Counted from the stretch's first letter, positions 1-9,274 are shown. The stretch: 64,000 bases of DNA from Pseudomonadota bacterium (GCA_023423895.1 JAFAER010000093.1:19274-83273); one strand, 5' to 3'. Notes: generated by a model from the letters alone, not told the origin. Program-made: numbers and translations.

Positions 1-1
1 C

Positions 2-190
2 GAAGAGGTCGACGAGTCCGAGCTCCCGCCGGCCACCGACGAGAACGGGAACGCGAACGACAACGAGGACGAGAACGAAACCGAAGGCGGCATCCCGCAC
101 GCGAACGAGCTCGAGACGACCGAGGGAGACGCGGGGCCGCCAGCGTCCGCCGCCAGCCCTCGCCCGGCGCCAGGCGTCGACGTTCAGTAG
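2..190 (+). CDS. C-terminal tail of an acidic protein (5'-truncated by window edge)
   Basis: An open frame enters from the left edge and stops at a TAG at 188-190, leaving 62 codons. The residues are almost all Glu, Asp, Asn, Pro, Ala and Gly, which suggests a disordered acidic C-terminal tail. No domain is visible, so the parent protein cannot be named. Its last codons overlap the stop of the convergent GFA gene by 7 nt. The boundary is supported by a sensible composition up to the stop and by tight convergent packing. Confidence 0.5.
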   Translation, partial: EEVDESELPPATDENGNANDNEDENETEGGIPHANELETTEGDAGPPASAASPRPAPGVDVQ

Positions 191-558
191 CTCTTTCCGT
201 CGAAGGTCTCCACCGGGAGCTTCTCGACGTCGAGACCTTCGAGGCAACGAAGGTTCACGATCACCTTCTCCTGGTCGCCCTGCGTCCACCGTCCGAACGC
301 GTGGATGCCACACGTCGTGCAGAACAGGTGATGCATCGACTCGGCCCCGAACTGGTAGTCGGTCTGCGCGCTTTCGCCATCGGCTCCACCTTCGCCGGGG
401 AGCAACCTGAACGACGACGGCGGCACCGACACCATCAGCCAGCCGACGCGATTACAGATGGAGCAGTTGCACGCGTTCGCTCGCTCGATCGAGGCGGTGA
501 CCTCGAAGCGCACCTTCTTGCAGTGACACGAGCCCTCGTAAGTCTTCGCGGTGTTCAT
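184..558 (-). CDS. GFA family (glutathione-dependent formaldehyde-activating / CENP-V-like) zinc protein
   Basis: A 124-residue protein with the full cysteine set of the GFA fold: Cys11 and Cys13 (SCHCKK), Cys30, Cys32 and Cys35 (CNCSIC), and Cys80 and Cys83 (CTTCG). In this family these bind a structural and a catalytic zinc. Length matches single-domain GFA proteins. Many members have no proven formaldehyde/glutathione activity, so the substrate is unknown. A purine-rich GGAGG lies about 11 nt upstream of the ATG. It is a monocistronic cytosolic protein, convergent with the acidic tail on its left. Confidence 0.85.
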   Translation of the reverse strand: MNTAKTYEGSCHCKKVRFEVTASIERANACNCSICNRVGWLMVSVPPSSFRLLPGEGGADGESAQTDYQFGAESMHHLFCTTCGIHAFGRWTQGDQEKVIVNLRCLEGLDVEKLPVETFDGKSY

Positions 559-661
559 GACGGATGTACCTCCGCGAACGACTCTGCGTCTCCCGCGACG
601 AGCTGTATTGTAAGAACGCGTCGCGAGCGCCGCTGGTCAGGGCGCTCGGGCGAACCGCGTG

Positions 662-1111
662 TCAGCGCCGAAGCAGGAACGCGACGATCAGAGCCGCGAC
701 GATCGCGATGACGACGATCGTCGGAGCCAGCGACGCTCGACGGCGGACGTCGACGCGACGGCAGAGCTCGCTCGGAGCCGCAGCGGGTCGGAGCTCGACG
801 ATCAGCTGGTCGAGCCCAGCGTCTGGGCCGAGCGGCCGGACGAGACGCAATCCGCGCGCGGCCCCGGAGAGCGTGACGCGGACGTGCCGCTCGTCCTCGC
901 TGCCCTGGATGCGTACGGCGCCGCTCCTGCCGCAAGCGTCACATCCGCCCCCTTCGCAACGAGCGCAGGCGAGACGGGCGGGAACGACGAGCTCGAGCAC
1001 GGTCCCGGCGACGAGCCACGCCTCCGGGACATCCACGGTCAATCGCCCGCGTGGCCCCGCGCCCGTCGAGAGCTCATCGCGCTCGAGGACACTTCCGAGG
1101 GGCGTGCTCAT
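662..1111 (-). CDS. Small tail-anchored protein with a DnaJ-type zinc-finger centre
   Basis: A 149-residue protein. A beta-rich N-terminal part leads into two CxxCxGxG-like units (CARCEGGG, CDACGRSG, about residues 50-65), the zinc motif of DnaJ. A second beta-rich stretch follows, then a final hydrophobic segment of about 18 residues ending in Arg-Arg. No J domain (no HPD) is present. The layout resembles the substrate-binding half of DnaJ tied to the membrane by a C-terminal anchor. It is divergent from the RseP-like protease, with 123 nt between the starts. A role in handling envelope or membrane clients is a guess. Confidence 0.65.
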   Translation of the reverse strand: MSTPLGSVLERDELSTGAGPRGRLTVDVPEAWLVAGTVLELVVPARLACARCEGGGCDACGRSGAVRIQGSEDERHVRVTLSGAARGLRLVRPLGPDAGLDQLIVELRPAAAPSELCRRVDVRRRASLAPTIVVIAIVAALIVAFLLRR

Positions 1112-1234
1112 CGCGGCGCGACCATATCACGCGCATCCGCACGGTGCGGCCGTGGCCGAGCGCTGGAGGTCGACTCCACGCGGCCGATCGCGATGTCGGC
1201 GGCCGAGCCAGGGCGCTGATATCCTCACCAGCTC

Positions 1235-2272
1235 ATGGCGCACGTCCTCCTGGCGCTCTTCGGCATCTCGCTCCTCATGATCGTGCACGAAGCCGGGCAC
1301 TATCTCATGGCGCGCGCGACGGGCATGCGCGTGGTGACGTTCAGCATCGGCTTCGGGCCGGCGCTCGTGCGGTATCGGCCGAAGGGCAGCCCGACGACCT
1401 TCAAGGTCTGCCTCGTCCCGCTCCTCGCGTACGTCCGCGTCGCGGGCGCGACGCCTCTGGAAGAGAATGACCCGGCGGACACGAGCCTGTACGAGAAGAA
1501 GGGCGTCGTCGCGCGCGCGCTCATGGTGGTCGGCGGTCCCGCAGCGAACTATGTTTTCGCATCGCTTCTGATCTTCGGGCTCGCGCTGTGGGGGTGGCGC
1601 GAAGCGGCGCTGACGTCCCCGATGGTGCTCGGCTCCGTCGAGTCCGGCTCGCCCGCCGAGGCCGCAGGTCTGCGTCCAGGCGACGCCGTCGTCGAGGTCG
1701 ACGGCGCTCCAGTCCACGACGCACGCGAGATGAGCGAGCGCACCGCTGCGCGTGCCGGAATGCCGACCACGTACCTCGTACTCCGCGATGCGAAGCCCAT
1801 GGCGCTCACGATCGTTCCGCGCGAGGTCCGAGGTGGGCGCGGAGTGATCGGCGTGACGGCGCGCCACGAGGTCCGGACACGCCGCCTCTCCGTCGCCGAG
1901 GCCGCGACGCTCGCGGTCGCGCTGCCCTGGAAGATCACGGCCCAGAACCTGAAGGGCATGGCCGACCTCGCCAAGCAACGGACCACGCAGGGGATGACGG
2001 GTCCCGTGGGCATGGCGAAAGAGGTCGCTACGCAGGCCGAGAAGGGTGCGTACGCCTACTTGCAGATCCTCGTCGTGCTCTCGGTCGCCATCGGCTGCTT
2101 CAACCTCCTCCCCTTCCCGTTCCTCGACGGCGGGCGACTGTTGTTCCTCGGCTACGAGCTCCTGGCAGGTCGTCGCGCGGATCAGAAGCTGGAAGCGATC
2201 GTGCATGCCGCCGGCATGCTGCTGCTGCTCGGCATGGCCGCGCTCGTCACGTGGCGGGACATCATGGGATGA
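1235..2272 (+). CDS. rseP: RseP-type site-2 (M50) zinc metalloprotease with PDZ domain
   Basis: A 345-residue membrane protease. The HExxH motif sits in the first membrane segment (His18, Glu19, His22). Next come the GGPAAN membrane segment (about 95-110), one PDZ domain (about 130-190, with GLRPGD), and near the end the third zinc ligand in the LDGG motif (NLLPFPFLDGG). Family members cut membrane-bound anti-sigma factors within the bilayer. Only one PDZ is seen, whereas E. coli RseP has two. Two ECF sigma operons lie in this window, so anti-sigma cleavage is a reasonable but untested role. No clear Shine-Dalgarno precedes the ATG. The APH-like gene follows after 10 nt. Confidence 0.9.
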   Translation: MAHVLLALFGISLLMIVHEAGHYLMARATGMRVVTFSIGFGPALVRYRPKGSPTTFKVCLVPLLAYVRVAGATPLEENDPADTSLYEKKGVVARALMVVGGPAANYVFASLLIFGLALWGWREAALTSPMVLGSVESGSPAEAAGLRPGDAVVEVDGAPVHDAREMSERTAARAGMPTTYLVLRDAKPMALTIVPREVRGGRGVIGVTARHEVRTRRLSVAEAATLAVALPWKITAQNLKGMADLAKQRTTQGMTGPVGMAKEVATQAEKGAYAYLQILVVLSVAIGCFNLLPFPFLDGGRLLFLGYELLAGRRADQKLEAIVHAAGMLLLLGMAALVTWRDIMG

Positions 2273-2282
2273 CGACGGCCGC

Positions 2283-3158
2283 ATGACGCCTACGATCGAA
2301 CACGCCATCGAGACGAGCCGGGCGCTCGCGCGCGAGCTCGGAATCGACACCGAGCCGGCGGTCGTCGCCGACAAGAGCAACCTCGTGCTTCGGCTCGCGC
2401 CGCATCCACTCATTGCGCGGGTCGCGATGGCCACCTCGATGGTGCGAGTCGGCATGGCGTGGCTGCGCCGCGAGGTCGAGTTGAGCCGTTTCCTCGCGGA
2501 GCGCGGCTGCAACGTGACGCGACCGGCGACGCTGCTCAGCGCCGGACCGCACGAACGCGAAGGCCTCGTGATCTCGTTCTGGGAAGAGGAGCAGCTCATC
2601 GCCGAGAGGCCGGAGCCGCATGCCGCCGGCGCTGCGCTCCGCGAGGCGCATCGGGCGCTCGCCGAATACGATACGTCGCTGCTGCCGATGTGGGGCAGCG
2701 TCGAGGAGGCGCGTCAGGTCTTCGCTCGTGCGCGATTGTTCGACGAATCCCAGCGCCATCGGATGCAGCTCGCCTGGGAGAAGGTGGACGCGATCGTCGC
2801 TTCGGCAGCATCGCGAAGCGCATCCCTCCAAGCCGTGCACGGCGACGCGCACATCGCCAACGTCCTCGCCACGCCACGCGGGCCAGTCTGGACGGACTGG
2901 GAGGACGCCTTCGTCGGGCCCGTCGAATGGGACATCGCCTCGCTACGGTCGAAGGCGGAGCTCTTCGGCGAGGAGCGCGAGGACATCGAGGCGATGACGG
3001 CCGCCTATGGAAGCGACTACGACGTCGACCTCACGCGCGACCTCGGCCTCGTCCGCAACGTGCAGGTCATCTCCTGGCTCGCCATCTTCGCCGAGCGGCA
3101 GCCGGAGCTGCTCACGCGCATGCGGATGCGTCTCGAGCGCCTCGACCGCTTCGACTGA
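2283..3158 (+). CDS. Aminoglycoside phosphotransferase (APH)-fold kinase
   Basis: A 291-residue protein with the APH/choline-kinase catalytic signature: a Brenner-type loop HGDAHIAN starting at His186, then the metal-binding Asp in TDWED. This is the protein-kinase-like fold that phosphorylates small hydroxylated molecules. Resistance enzymes are only one branch, and genomic members like this usually have unknown substrates. It starts 10 nt after the RseP-like gene in the same direction, so the two are probably co-transcribed. The start was set at 2283, because upstream in-frame codons overlap the protease in another frame. Confidence 0.8.
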   Translation: MTPTIEHAIETSRALARELGIDTEPAVVADKSNLVLRLAPHPLIARVAMATSMVRVGMAWLRREVELSRFLAERGCNVTRPATLLSAGPHEREGLVISFWEEEQLIAERPEPHAAGAALREAHRALAEYDTSLLPMWGSVEEARQVFARARLFDESQRHRMQLAWEKVDAIVASAASRSASLQAVHGDAHIANVLATPRGPVWTDWEDAFVGPVEWDIASLRSKAELFGEEREDIEAMTAAYGSDYDVDLTRDLGLVRNVQVISWLAIFAERQPELLTRMRMRLERLDRFD

Positions 3159-3376
3159 GCGCCGCACGTGCGCTGCCGGCGACGTGCCTTGACGGGCTCG
3201 CATGTGGGGTGGAGGATGGATCTCGGCCGCCGCTCCGGCCTCACCTCGCAACCGACCGTCCCCCCACGGTCCTCGCGCGAGGCGAAGAGGGATGACCTCG
3301 GAGCCGGGTGACGCGTCTCTTCGTCCACGATCGCCAACGGGGGCCGGCGTTTGGCGTGTGGCAGGAGAAGACGATC

Positions 3377-4294
3377 ATGCCGAGTCACCTCAAAGACCGC
3401 ATCCGTGCCCGCATGGCAAAGACGGGCGAGAGCCATCAGCAGGCCCTTCGTCACATCCGAGCGCAGGAGGAACGGGCTGCCACGTCGAGTGTCGCCTCCG
3501 TGGCGGCCAGCGATGAGCAACGTCTGCGAGCACGCCGTGTCGCAGACACCGCCTTCTCGGTCGCCGTGGTGCGCGCCGAAGAGGGACAGCGCCCCGAAGC
3601 CGAGCGGCTCTTCGAGGATCCGTATGCGTCCGCGTTCGCAGGCGCAGGAGCTCATGTCGCCGAGTCCACGCAGCGCTTCCTCGACCTGCCGTTCTTCCGC
3701 GACGGGGTGAGGCTGCGCACGCGCTACATCGACGATGCGGTGCGGGACGGGCTTGCAGCCGGCCTCGCACAGGTCGTGATCCTCGGCGCAGGGTTCGACG
3801 CGCGAGGCTTGCGCATGTCCGAGATCGCGACGCGACGCGCCGTCGTCTACGAGGTCGACACGGCCGAGCAGCTCGCGCGGAAGCGGAAGGTGCTTGCAGA
3901 CGAACACATCAAGGTCCCGTCTCGGATCCGCTACGTACCGTTCGACTTCGACGAGCCCTCGTTCGAAACCGCGCTGACCGCTGCGCTCGCAGCGAGGGGC
4001 TTCCGACGCCGTGCCGGCGCCATCTTCGTATGGGAGGGCGTCATCGGCTACATCGGAAACGACGAGATCGATCGAAGCCTTCGGTTCATGGCGAGCGAGG
4101 GCGGGCCCCGGAGCCGCGTCGTCTTCACGTTCGGGATGGGGAGCTTCGATCCCGATACGGCAGCGGAGCGCACGCGCCGAACGGGATTCGAATCGTGTGA
4201 GGAGCTCGCTGGCGACGAGCTCTGGCGACGCTATCTTCCAGGCGAACCGCACCCCAACGCGTTCGTGATGAGCGTCGGCACGGCGCGGGTGTGA
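3377..4294 (+). CDS. Class I SAM-dependent methyltransferase, LCM/PPM family
   Basis: A 305-residue protein of the leucine carboxyl methyltransferase-like family. SAM-binding motif I reads LGAGFDARG near residue 135, followed by the acidic YEVDT strand end, and VWEGVIGYI is the family motif IV/post region. Bacterial members methylate carboxyl or hydroxyl groups of small molecules, often in secondary metabolism. The ATG at 3377 is chosen because AGGAG lies 10 nt upstream. An upstream ATG at 3308 would add an unconserved-looking segment. The first 30 residues form a basic helix ending in a KTGESHQQALRHI motif, resembling short N-terminal motifs on unrelated actinobacterial and myxobacterial proteins. 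Confidence 0.85.
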   Translation: MPSHLKDRIRARMAKTGESHQQALRHIRAQEERAATSSVASVAASDEQRLRARRVADTAFSVAVVRAEEGQRPEAERLFEDPYASAFAGAGAHVAESTQRFLDLPFFRDGVRLRTRYIDDAVRDGLAAGLAQVVILGAGFDARGLRMSEIATRRAVVYEVDTAEQLARKRKVLADEHIKVPSRIRYVPFDFDEPSFETALTAALAARGFRRRAGAIFVWEGVIGYIGNDEIDRSLRFMASEGGPRSRVVFTFGMGSFDPDTAAERTRRTGFESCEELAGDELWRRYLPGEPHPNAFVMSVGTARV

Positions 4295-4310
4295 CCGCCT
4301 CCGGCGAGGA

Positions 4311-4484
4311 CTAGGCGTCCGCCCCCGAGGCAAGCTTCCGCACGGCGGGCTCCGCCTCGCGCCACGCCGGCGCTTCGCTCTTCGGCATGCCAGGCGGAGT
4401 GACGCCGGAGGGCCGCGTTCCGCGCTTGGCTCGGATCAGCGCTTGAAACAGGTCCTTCGTCGCGACGTAGTTCGTGAGCGTCAT
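4311..4484 (-). CDS. Possible small protein, 57 residues
   Basis: A short frame that starts at ATG (4484), has a G-rich stretch just upstream, and stops at TAG (4311). The product begins MTLTNYVATKDLF, is basic in its middle, and ends in an Ala/Glu-rich tail. It lies convergent to the methyltransferase. No family is recognised. The start of the product looks protein-like rather than like a high-GC shadow, but support is weak and it could be non-coding or the remnant of a larger gene. Confidence 0.3.
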   Translation of the reverse strand: MTLTNYVATKDLFQALIRAKRGTRPSGVTPPGMPKSEAPAWREAEPAVRKLASGADA

Positions 4485-4828
4485 CCGCGGGGTCCCCCCT
4501 CTACGCGGTCTGCAACGAAAGGGCCAAGTCCATGACGGCGGATCTCCGGCCGTTCGCCCGCTGCGGACTCCGTGCGCGCACACGCTCGAGCTGTGCGCGC
4601 ACGGTGCGTCGTCCGGCGATGCAGCCCTCGAGCGGCACGCGTTGCAACGCGCTGCGGCGCCGCTCGGGGCACGCAGCATTCCTTGCAGCATCCGAGCTCC
4701 GCTCGTACGGTTGAGGGCGCGGCGGGCTCGAAGCGCGCTCGCCGCGCTCTCCGGAGGATGCTGTCGCCGCCGGACGGCTCCAGCGCTGACTCCGGGCTTC
4801 GGTCGATCGCTTTGTCGAAGGGGACTCC

Positions 4829-6331
4829 ATGAAGCAGCTCGTTTCGCGCAACGTCACGGCTCTGGCATCGGTCTGTGTGCTCATCGCCTCGATCGGGGCG
4901 TGCTCCGATGACGAAAGCCAAGCCACGAACAACCAGACCGACGCCGGTGCGGACACGGGCCTCGGCACCGACTCCGGGGACGCCGGCGGGCAGCAAGACG
5001 GCGACGCCGCTCCGCCCGCTTGCACGAACACACTCCAGTTCGCGCCCGGCGACGAGCAGAAGCTCCAGGATGCAGTCAACTCCCTCACGGGCTGCGCGAA
5101 CCTCGTGCTGGCCGCCGGCACGTTCACGTTCGACAACGCGCTCACGATCCGTCAGGGCAACGTCACGCTGAGCGGCGCCGGCAAGGGCGCGAAGGGTGAA
5201 GGGACGGGCGCCGCGGCGAGCACCGTGCTGGTGTTCACGAATGCTGCGGCGAACACGAACGGCGTCGACGTGACGGGAGACAACTTCACGATCCGCGACC
5301 TCGCGATCTGGAACGCCAAGAAAGACGGCCTTCGCGTCGAGAGCTCGAAGAACGTCAAGATCCAGCGCATCCGGACGGAGTGGGCGAACGAAAACGACGT
5401 CAACAACGGCGCGTACGGCATCTACCCGGTGAAGTCCGAGGACGTCCTCGTCGAAGAGTGCGAGGCGTACAACGCGGCGGATGCCGGCATCTACGTCGGA
5501 CAGACGCAGCGCACGATCGTCCGCAAGAACATCGCAAAGCAGAACGTCGCCGGAATCGAGATCGAGAATACGAAGTTCGCCGACGTCTACGAGAACACCG
5601 CCGAGGACAATACGTGCGGCCTCGTCGTGTTCGATCTCCCTGGCAATCCCATCGCCGGGACGGACATCCGTGTTCACGCGAACACGGTGCGCGCGAACAA
5701 CCGCGCAAACTTCGCGTCGGTCAGCGGCTCGAGCAGCACGGTCTCGCAGGTCCCTGCGGGTACGGGCACGTTCATGCTGGCATCACGCCGCGTCGAGCTC
5801 TTCGGCAACACGTGGGCCGACAACAACAGCGCCGACGTCGCCATCCTGAGCGGCCTCGCGATCGAGCCGGATCCCACGAAGTGGACGGCAGGCGGCAACA
5901 ACTTCGGAACCAGCGACATCTACATCCACGACAACACGTTCGGCGCGGGGAGCGGCGACAGCGTCGACAACGACGCGACCGACCCGGTGAAGCGTCCGCT
6001 CGGGGCGGTGATCTCCGCCGTGTATCAGTACGGAGCCGCCGCCCACAGCATCGCGCGCGTGGAGCCGGTCATCTGGGACGGCATCGATCCCGATCCGACC
6101 AACACGACACCGGGGAACGAGATCAACCTCTGCGTGAAGTCGAACACGTTCCCTGCCGGAACGGCCTACGCCGTGGCAGATCTCAACTTGATCGTGATGC
6201 AGGGCCACGTGCTCGCGGGGACGCCCGACCTGCCTGCCGCGTGGGACGCGACGGCGCGCGCGGCTCCCGAGGCAGCCCCGTACGTGTGCAACGGCATCAC
6301 GCCGGCGATCACGCCCGTCGTCCTGCCCTGA
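4829..6331 (+). CDS. Parallel beta-helix repeat lipoprotein
   Basis: A 500-residue exported lipoprotein. The signal peptide ends in SIGAC with lipid-anchor Cys25, followed by an Asp/Ala/Gly/Ser linker to about residue 65. The rest is a right-handed parallel beta-helix of short repeats (runs such as IRDLAIWNAKKDG and VLVEECEAYNAADAG). It matches the 'parallel beta-helix domain-containing protein' family, which is typically encoded next to an SO2930-type diheme cytochrome, as here with a 9-nt gap. It probably sits on the outer membrane. The substrate is unknown; beta-helix proteins often bind or cut polysaccharides, but no catalytic signature is obvious. Confidence 0.85.
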   Translation: MKQLVSRNVTALASVCVLIASIGACSDDESQATNNQTDAGADTGLGTDSGDAGGQQDGDAAPPACTNTLQFAPGDEQKLQDAVNSLTGCANLVLAAGTFTFDNALTIRQGNVTLSGAGKGAKGEGTGAAASTVLVFTNAAANTNGVDVTGDNFTIRDLAIWNAKKDGLRVESSKNVKIQRIRTEWANENDVNNGAYGIYPVKSEDVLVEECEAYNAADAGIYVGQTQRTIVRKNIAKQNVAGIEIENTKFADVYENTAEDNTCGLVVFDLPGNPIAGTDIRVHANTVRANNRANFASVSGSSSTVSQVPAGTGTFMLASRRVELFGNTWADNNSADVAILSGLAIEPDPTKWTAGGNNFGTSDIYIHDNTFGAGSGDSVDNDATDPVKRPLGAVISAVYQYGAAAHSIARVEPVIWDGIDPDPTNTTPGNEINLCVKSNTFPAGTAYAVADLNLIVMQGHVLAGTPDLPAAWDATARAAPEAAPYVCNGITPAITPVVLP

Positions 6332-6340
6332 AGTCGTCCC

Positions 6341-7531
6341 GTGCGTACCTCCGCCGGTCGTAGCTGGGCCCTCGTCACGTGTGCTGCGGTCACGCTCTCG
6401 GGAGCGCTGCTGCATTGCAGCTCGCCTTCGGATGCGCCATCCGACCCAGTGGCGGACGCCGGGGGCGACGCGTCGCCGGCGCAGGTGGAAGATGCCGGCG
6501 CCGACGTAGCGCCGGACGTAGCGACCGGCCCGCGCGCCATTCCCTCGAACCTCTCGGGCTGGGGCCTCTTCACCGGAGGTCCCGACTCGAAAGGACGCCT
6601 GACGCCCGCGGCAGGGACGGTCCCCTACGAGCTGACGACCGCTCTCTTCTCGGACTACGCGCTGAAGTCGAGGACCGTGAGCATCCCCGCAGGAGCCAAA
6701 GCGAGCTACCGACCGGAATCGGTGATCGACTTCCCCGTCGGGACGGTCTTCTCCAAGACGTTCGCGTTTCCGGCCGACGCACGGCAGCCCGACGTCGGCG
6801 TTCGCCTGATCGAGACGCGCATCCTCGTTCGCCAGCCCTCGGGCTGGGAGGCGTATCCCTATCTCTGGAACACGGAGCAGACGGACGCTGCGCTCGCGCC
6901 AGGTGGTCGTGTCGTGCCGGTGTCGTTCGTCGATCTGCAAGGAAGCGCGCAGTCGTTCGGCTACCTCGTCCCGAGCAGGAACCAGTGCTTGCAGTGCCAT
7001 CACCTCGTCGACGACGGCGGCGTCCAGGTGATGAATCCGATCGGCCCGAAGGCGCGCTACCTGAATCGAACCAACGTCATCGCCGGCGCCGAGCAGAATC
7101 AGCTCACGTTCCTCGCGAACGCCGGGATGCTCGAAGGGCTCCCGCCGGACCCGCCGCAGGCGCCCGACGCGTTCGATGCCGGAGCGGGCGATCTCGATCT
7201 ACGCGCGAGGACGTACCTCGACATCAACTGCGCCCACTGCCACAACGTCCGCGGAACGGCAGGCATCACGAGCCGGCTGTTCCTCGAGCGGCAGATGACC
7301 GATCGCTTCTCGCTCGGCGTATGCAAGCGGCCGGGCTCGGCCGGCGGCAGCCTCGGCGGCGAGTTCGACATCGTCCCCGGCGACCACGCTCACTCGATCC
7401 TCTGGCACCGGCTGGCGACGACGGAGTCCGGCAAGATGATGCCTCAGATCGGCCGCGCGCTCGCGCACGCCGAGGGCGCGCAGCTCATCGCCGATTGGAT
7501 CGACGCGATGCCCGCCGAGGCCTGTCAGTAG
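6341..7531 (+). CDS. SO2930-family diheme c-type cytochrome lipoprotein
   Basis: A 396-residue exported protein beginning at GTG. A hydrophobic signal segment ends near ALLHC (lipobox-like), followed by an Asp/Ala-rich linker. Two haem-c motifs are present: CLQCH at 216-220 and CAHCH at 297-301. The sequence between and around them matches the SO2930/HNE_0200 family of diheme cytochromes, found paired with beta-helix lipoproteins. It begins 9 nt after that lipoprotein, so they should be one transcript. The redox partner and reaction are unknown; the protein would act in the periplasm or at the outer membrane. Confidence 0.87.
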   Translation: MRTSAGRSWALVTCAAVTLSGALLHCSSPSDAPSDPVADAGGDASPAQVEDAGADVAPDVATGPRAIPSNLSGWGLFTGGPDSKGRLTPAAGTVPYELTTALFSDYALKSRTVSIPAGAKASYRPESVIDFPVGTVFSKTFAFPADARQPDVGVRLIETRILVRQPSGWEAYPYLWNTEQTDAALAPGGRVVPVSFVDLQGSAQSFGYLVPSRNQCLQCHHLVDDGGVQVMNPIGPKARYLNRTNVIAGAEQNQLTFLANAGMLEGLPPDPPQAPDAFDAGAGDLDLRARTYLDINCAHCHNVRGTAGITSRLFLERQMTDRFSLGVCKRPGSAGGSLGGEFDIVPGDHAHSILWHRLATTESGKMMPQIGRALAHAEGAQLIADWIDAMPAEACQ

Positions 7532-7605
7532 CTCGGCTGACTCGCGCGCGCGCCGCTCCGATGAAGCGGACGCGTCCCCGAGGCGCAGCACGATGCTGGT
7601 AGATT

Positions 7606-8460
7606 GTGGTGGTGCTCACACGAAGATCCACGGCCGCCTCTCACCCGGTGACCGACACGCGATGGCATGGGGCGCTCGAGGCCGCGCAGTCGCTCGCTCC
7701 GGCGGCCCAATGGCGACGCCGGCTCGCGCGCGAGATCTGCTCGGCGGCGGAAGCTCAGTTCACCGCCGTGTTCACGTGCCCGCCGTCGGAGCCGTTCCAC
7801 GCGCAAGCCGGGATCGCCCCGTCATCCGCACGCGCGATCGTCGAGGAGGTCCACTCCAAGTTCCTCGCGCGCATCGAGCGCACGGACGGCGGGATCGAGC
7901 TCGCGTCCACGGTCGGCTCGAAGGCGTACGCGCCTCTCGCCGAGACGCGAAGCCGTGCGCTCGCCGCGAAGCTGCGACGCGAAATACTGGCTCCGAGAGG
8001 CATCGACGGATACCTCAACGCGTTTCTCGTCATGCCCGGCGGCTTGCCTGTCGGGTGGATCTGCCTCGGCACGCGGGAGGCCTCGCGCACGGCACTCCGC
8101 AAACACGGCCCTGCGCTCTCCGAGATCGCTCGGCTCGCCGGCCACACGCTCTACGGCGCCATCGACCTCGCGCGCGCGTGTGGAGCCGCATCGCGGTGGG
8201 TTCGTCCCGACGACGTCGAGCTGCTCTCGGCGCGGGAACGCCAGGTTGCTGCCCTCGTAGCCGCGGGCTTGTCCGACGCGAACATCGGGGCGCGCCTCTC
8301 GTTGTCGGAAGAGACCGTCGGCGCACACCTGCGTCGAGTCTTCCGTAAGCTCGGCGTTCACTCGCGCATCGAGCTCGCCGTCCGGCTGGCGAACTTCGAA
8401 GACGGCGCGGCGAGGCTCACCGAGCAGCCGCGCTTCGAATTAACACGTACGTGCGAATGA
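7606..8460 (+). CDS. LuxR-family (GerE-type HTH) transcriptional regulator
   Basis: A 284-residue protein. The C-terminal 65 residues form a GerE/LuxR DNA-binding domain (LSARERQVAALVAAGLSDANIG, continuing through the recognition helix to about residue 265). The N-terminal 190 residues could be a GAF-like sensor, but no ligand motif is clear. There is no phosphorylatable receiver domain. The start is uncertain: three GTG codons in a row begin at 7606, and a further GTG lies at 7648. It stands between the cytochrome gene and a small lipoprotein gene and may control either; nothing in the sequence proves this. Confidence 0.82.
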   Translation: MVVLTRRSTAASHPVTDTRWHGALEAAQSLAPAAQWRRRLAREICSAAEAQFTAVFTCPPSEPFHAQAGIAPSSARAIVEEVHSKFLARIERTDGGIELASTVGSKAYAPLAETRSRALAAKLRREILAPRGIDGYLNAFLVMPGGLPVGWICLGTREASRTALRKHGPALSEIARLAGHTLYGAIDLARACGAASRWVRPDDVELLSARERQVAALVAAGLSDANIGARLSLSEETVGAHLRRVFRKLGVHSRIELAVRLANFEDGAARLTEQPRFELTRTCE

Positions 8461-8491
8461 CCGAGATCGGACCGAAGAGCATGCTCGCGAT

Positions 8492-9247
8492 GTGCTGAAG
8501 AACATGCGCTTGCTCCTCGTTTCCTGCTCCTTCCCCCTCGCGACAGTCGCTGCATCGGCTTGCACCAACAGCAGCAGCCCCCCAAGACCTGGCCCGGATG
8601 CCGGGGACTCCTCCGACGCGTCTTCACCGACGCCGCAAGATGACGGCGGCCATGGCGAGGGCGGCCCCCGTACGGGCCCGATCGCTCCGGATTGCACAGA
8701 AGCGCTCGCGTGGTGCGCCCAGGGGCACGCGTACGCGAACGTGTCCTGCAAAGACGTCGACGGAAAGCCGTACACGATCACGACGACGTTCTCGGGGAAG
8801 ACCGACAACGTCTCATGCGGGGTCGACGAGCGTGATCTGTCGCTCATCGTCGGGCCGCCGCAGGCCGACACCGTGGCGTACAACACGCACTCCAGTCGTT
8901 TCCGTCTGCGCAACTACGCGGGGGGAGGAACGTACGAGCTCGCGCGCTCCGCCGACGAGGGCAGCGACCACGGGTTGGAGCTCCAAGGCGCCGCCGGCGG
9001 CAGCCAAGCCGATGAGCGCTCGGCGGTAGCGGCGACGATGGCGTGCGGTCCGTCGCCATGCAGGGCGGTCGTCGCCCCGGAGAGCGAACCGATCCCGAAC
9101 GACGATTCGGTGCGCGAGTTCCGGCTGCGCGTGGAGATCCAGTGCGACGCGGGCGGCACGCTGTGGTGGCACCCGGACTGCAACGGCTCGGACTGCAGGC
9201 TCACGAGCGCGCCTACGCTCTACTTCGACATCCAGTGCTCGCACTGA
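8492..9247 (+). CDS. Hypothetical lipoprotein
   Basis: About 251 residues. A signal peptide ends in AASAC with a lipobox cysteine near residue 24, followed by the Pro/Asp/Gly/Ser-rich linker common to lipoproteins in this window. The mature part is beta-rich with several cysteines, consistent with a disulfide-stabilised extracytoplasmic domain. No family is recognised. ATG codons at 8492 and 8504 are both possible starts, and the second gives a cleaner signal peptide. Confidence 0.65.
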   Translation: MLKNMRLLLVSCSFPLATVAASACTNSSSPPRPGPDAGDSSDASSPTPQDDGGHGEGGPRTGPIAPDCTEALAWCAQGHAYANVSCKDVDGKPYTITTTFSGKTDNVSCGVDERDLSLIVGPPQADTVAYNTHSSRFRLRNYAGGGTYELARSADEGSDHGLELQGAAGGSQADERSAVAATMACGPSPCRAVVAPESEPIPNDDSVREFRLRVEIQCDAGGTLWWHPDCNGSDCRLTSAPTLYFDIQCSH

Positions 9248-9274
9248 CTCCTCGCAGGCCCCGAGCTCGGAACG

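Noticed and set aside
1127..2599. 490-codon minus-strand frame opposite the site-2 protease
   Set aside because: Composition is Arg/His-rich without motifs; the + strand has HExxH, PDZ and LDGG motifs.
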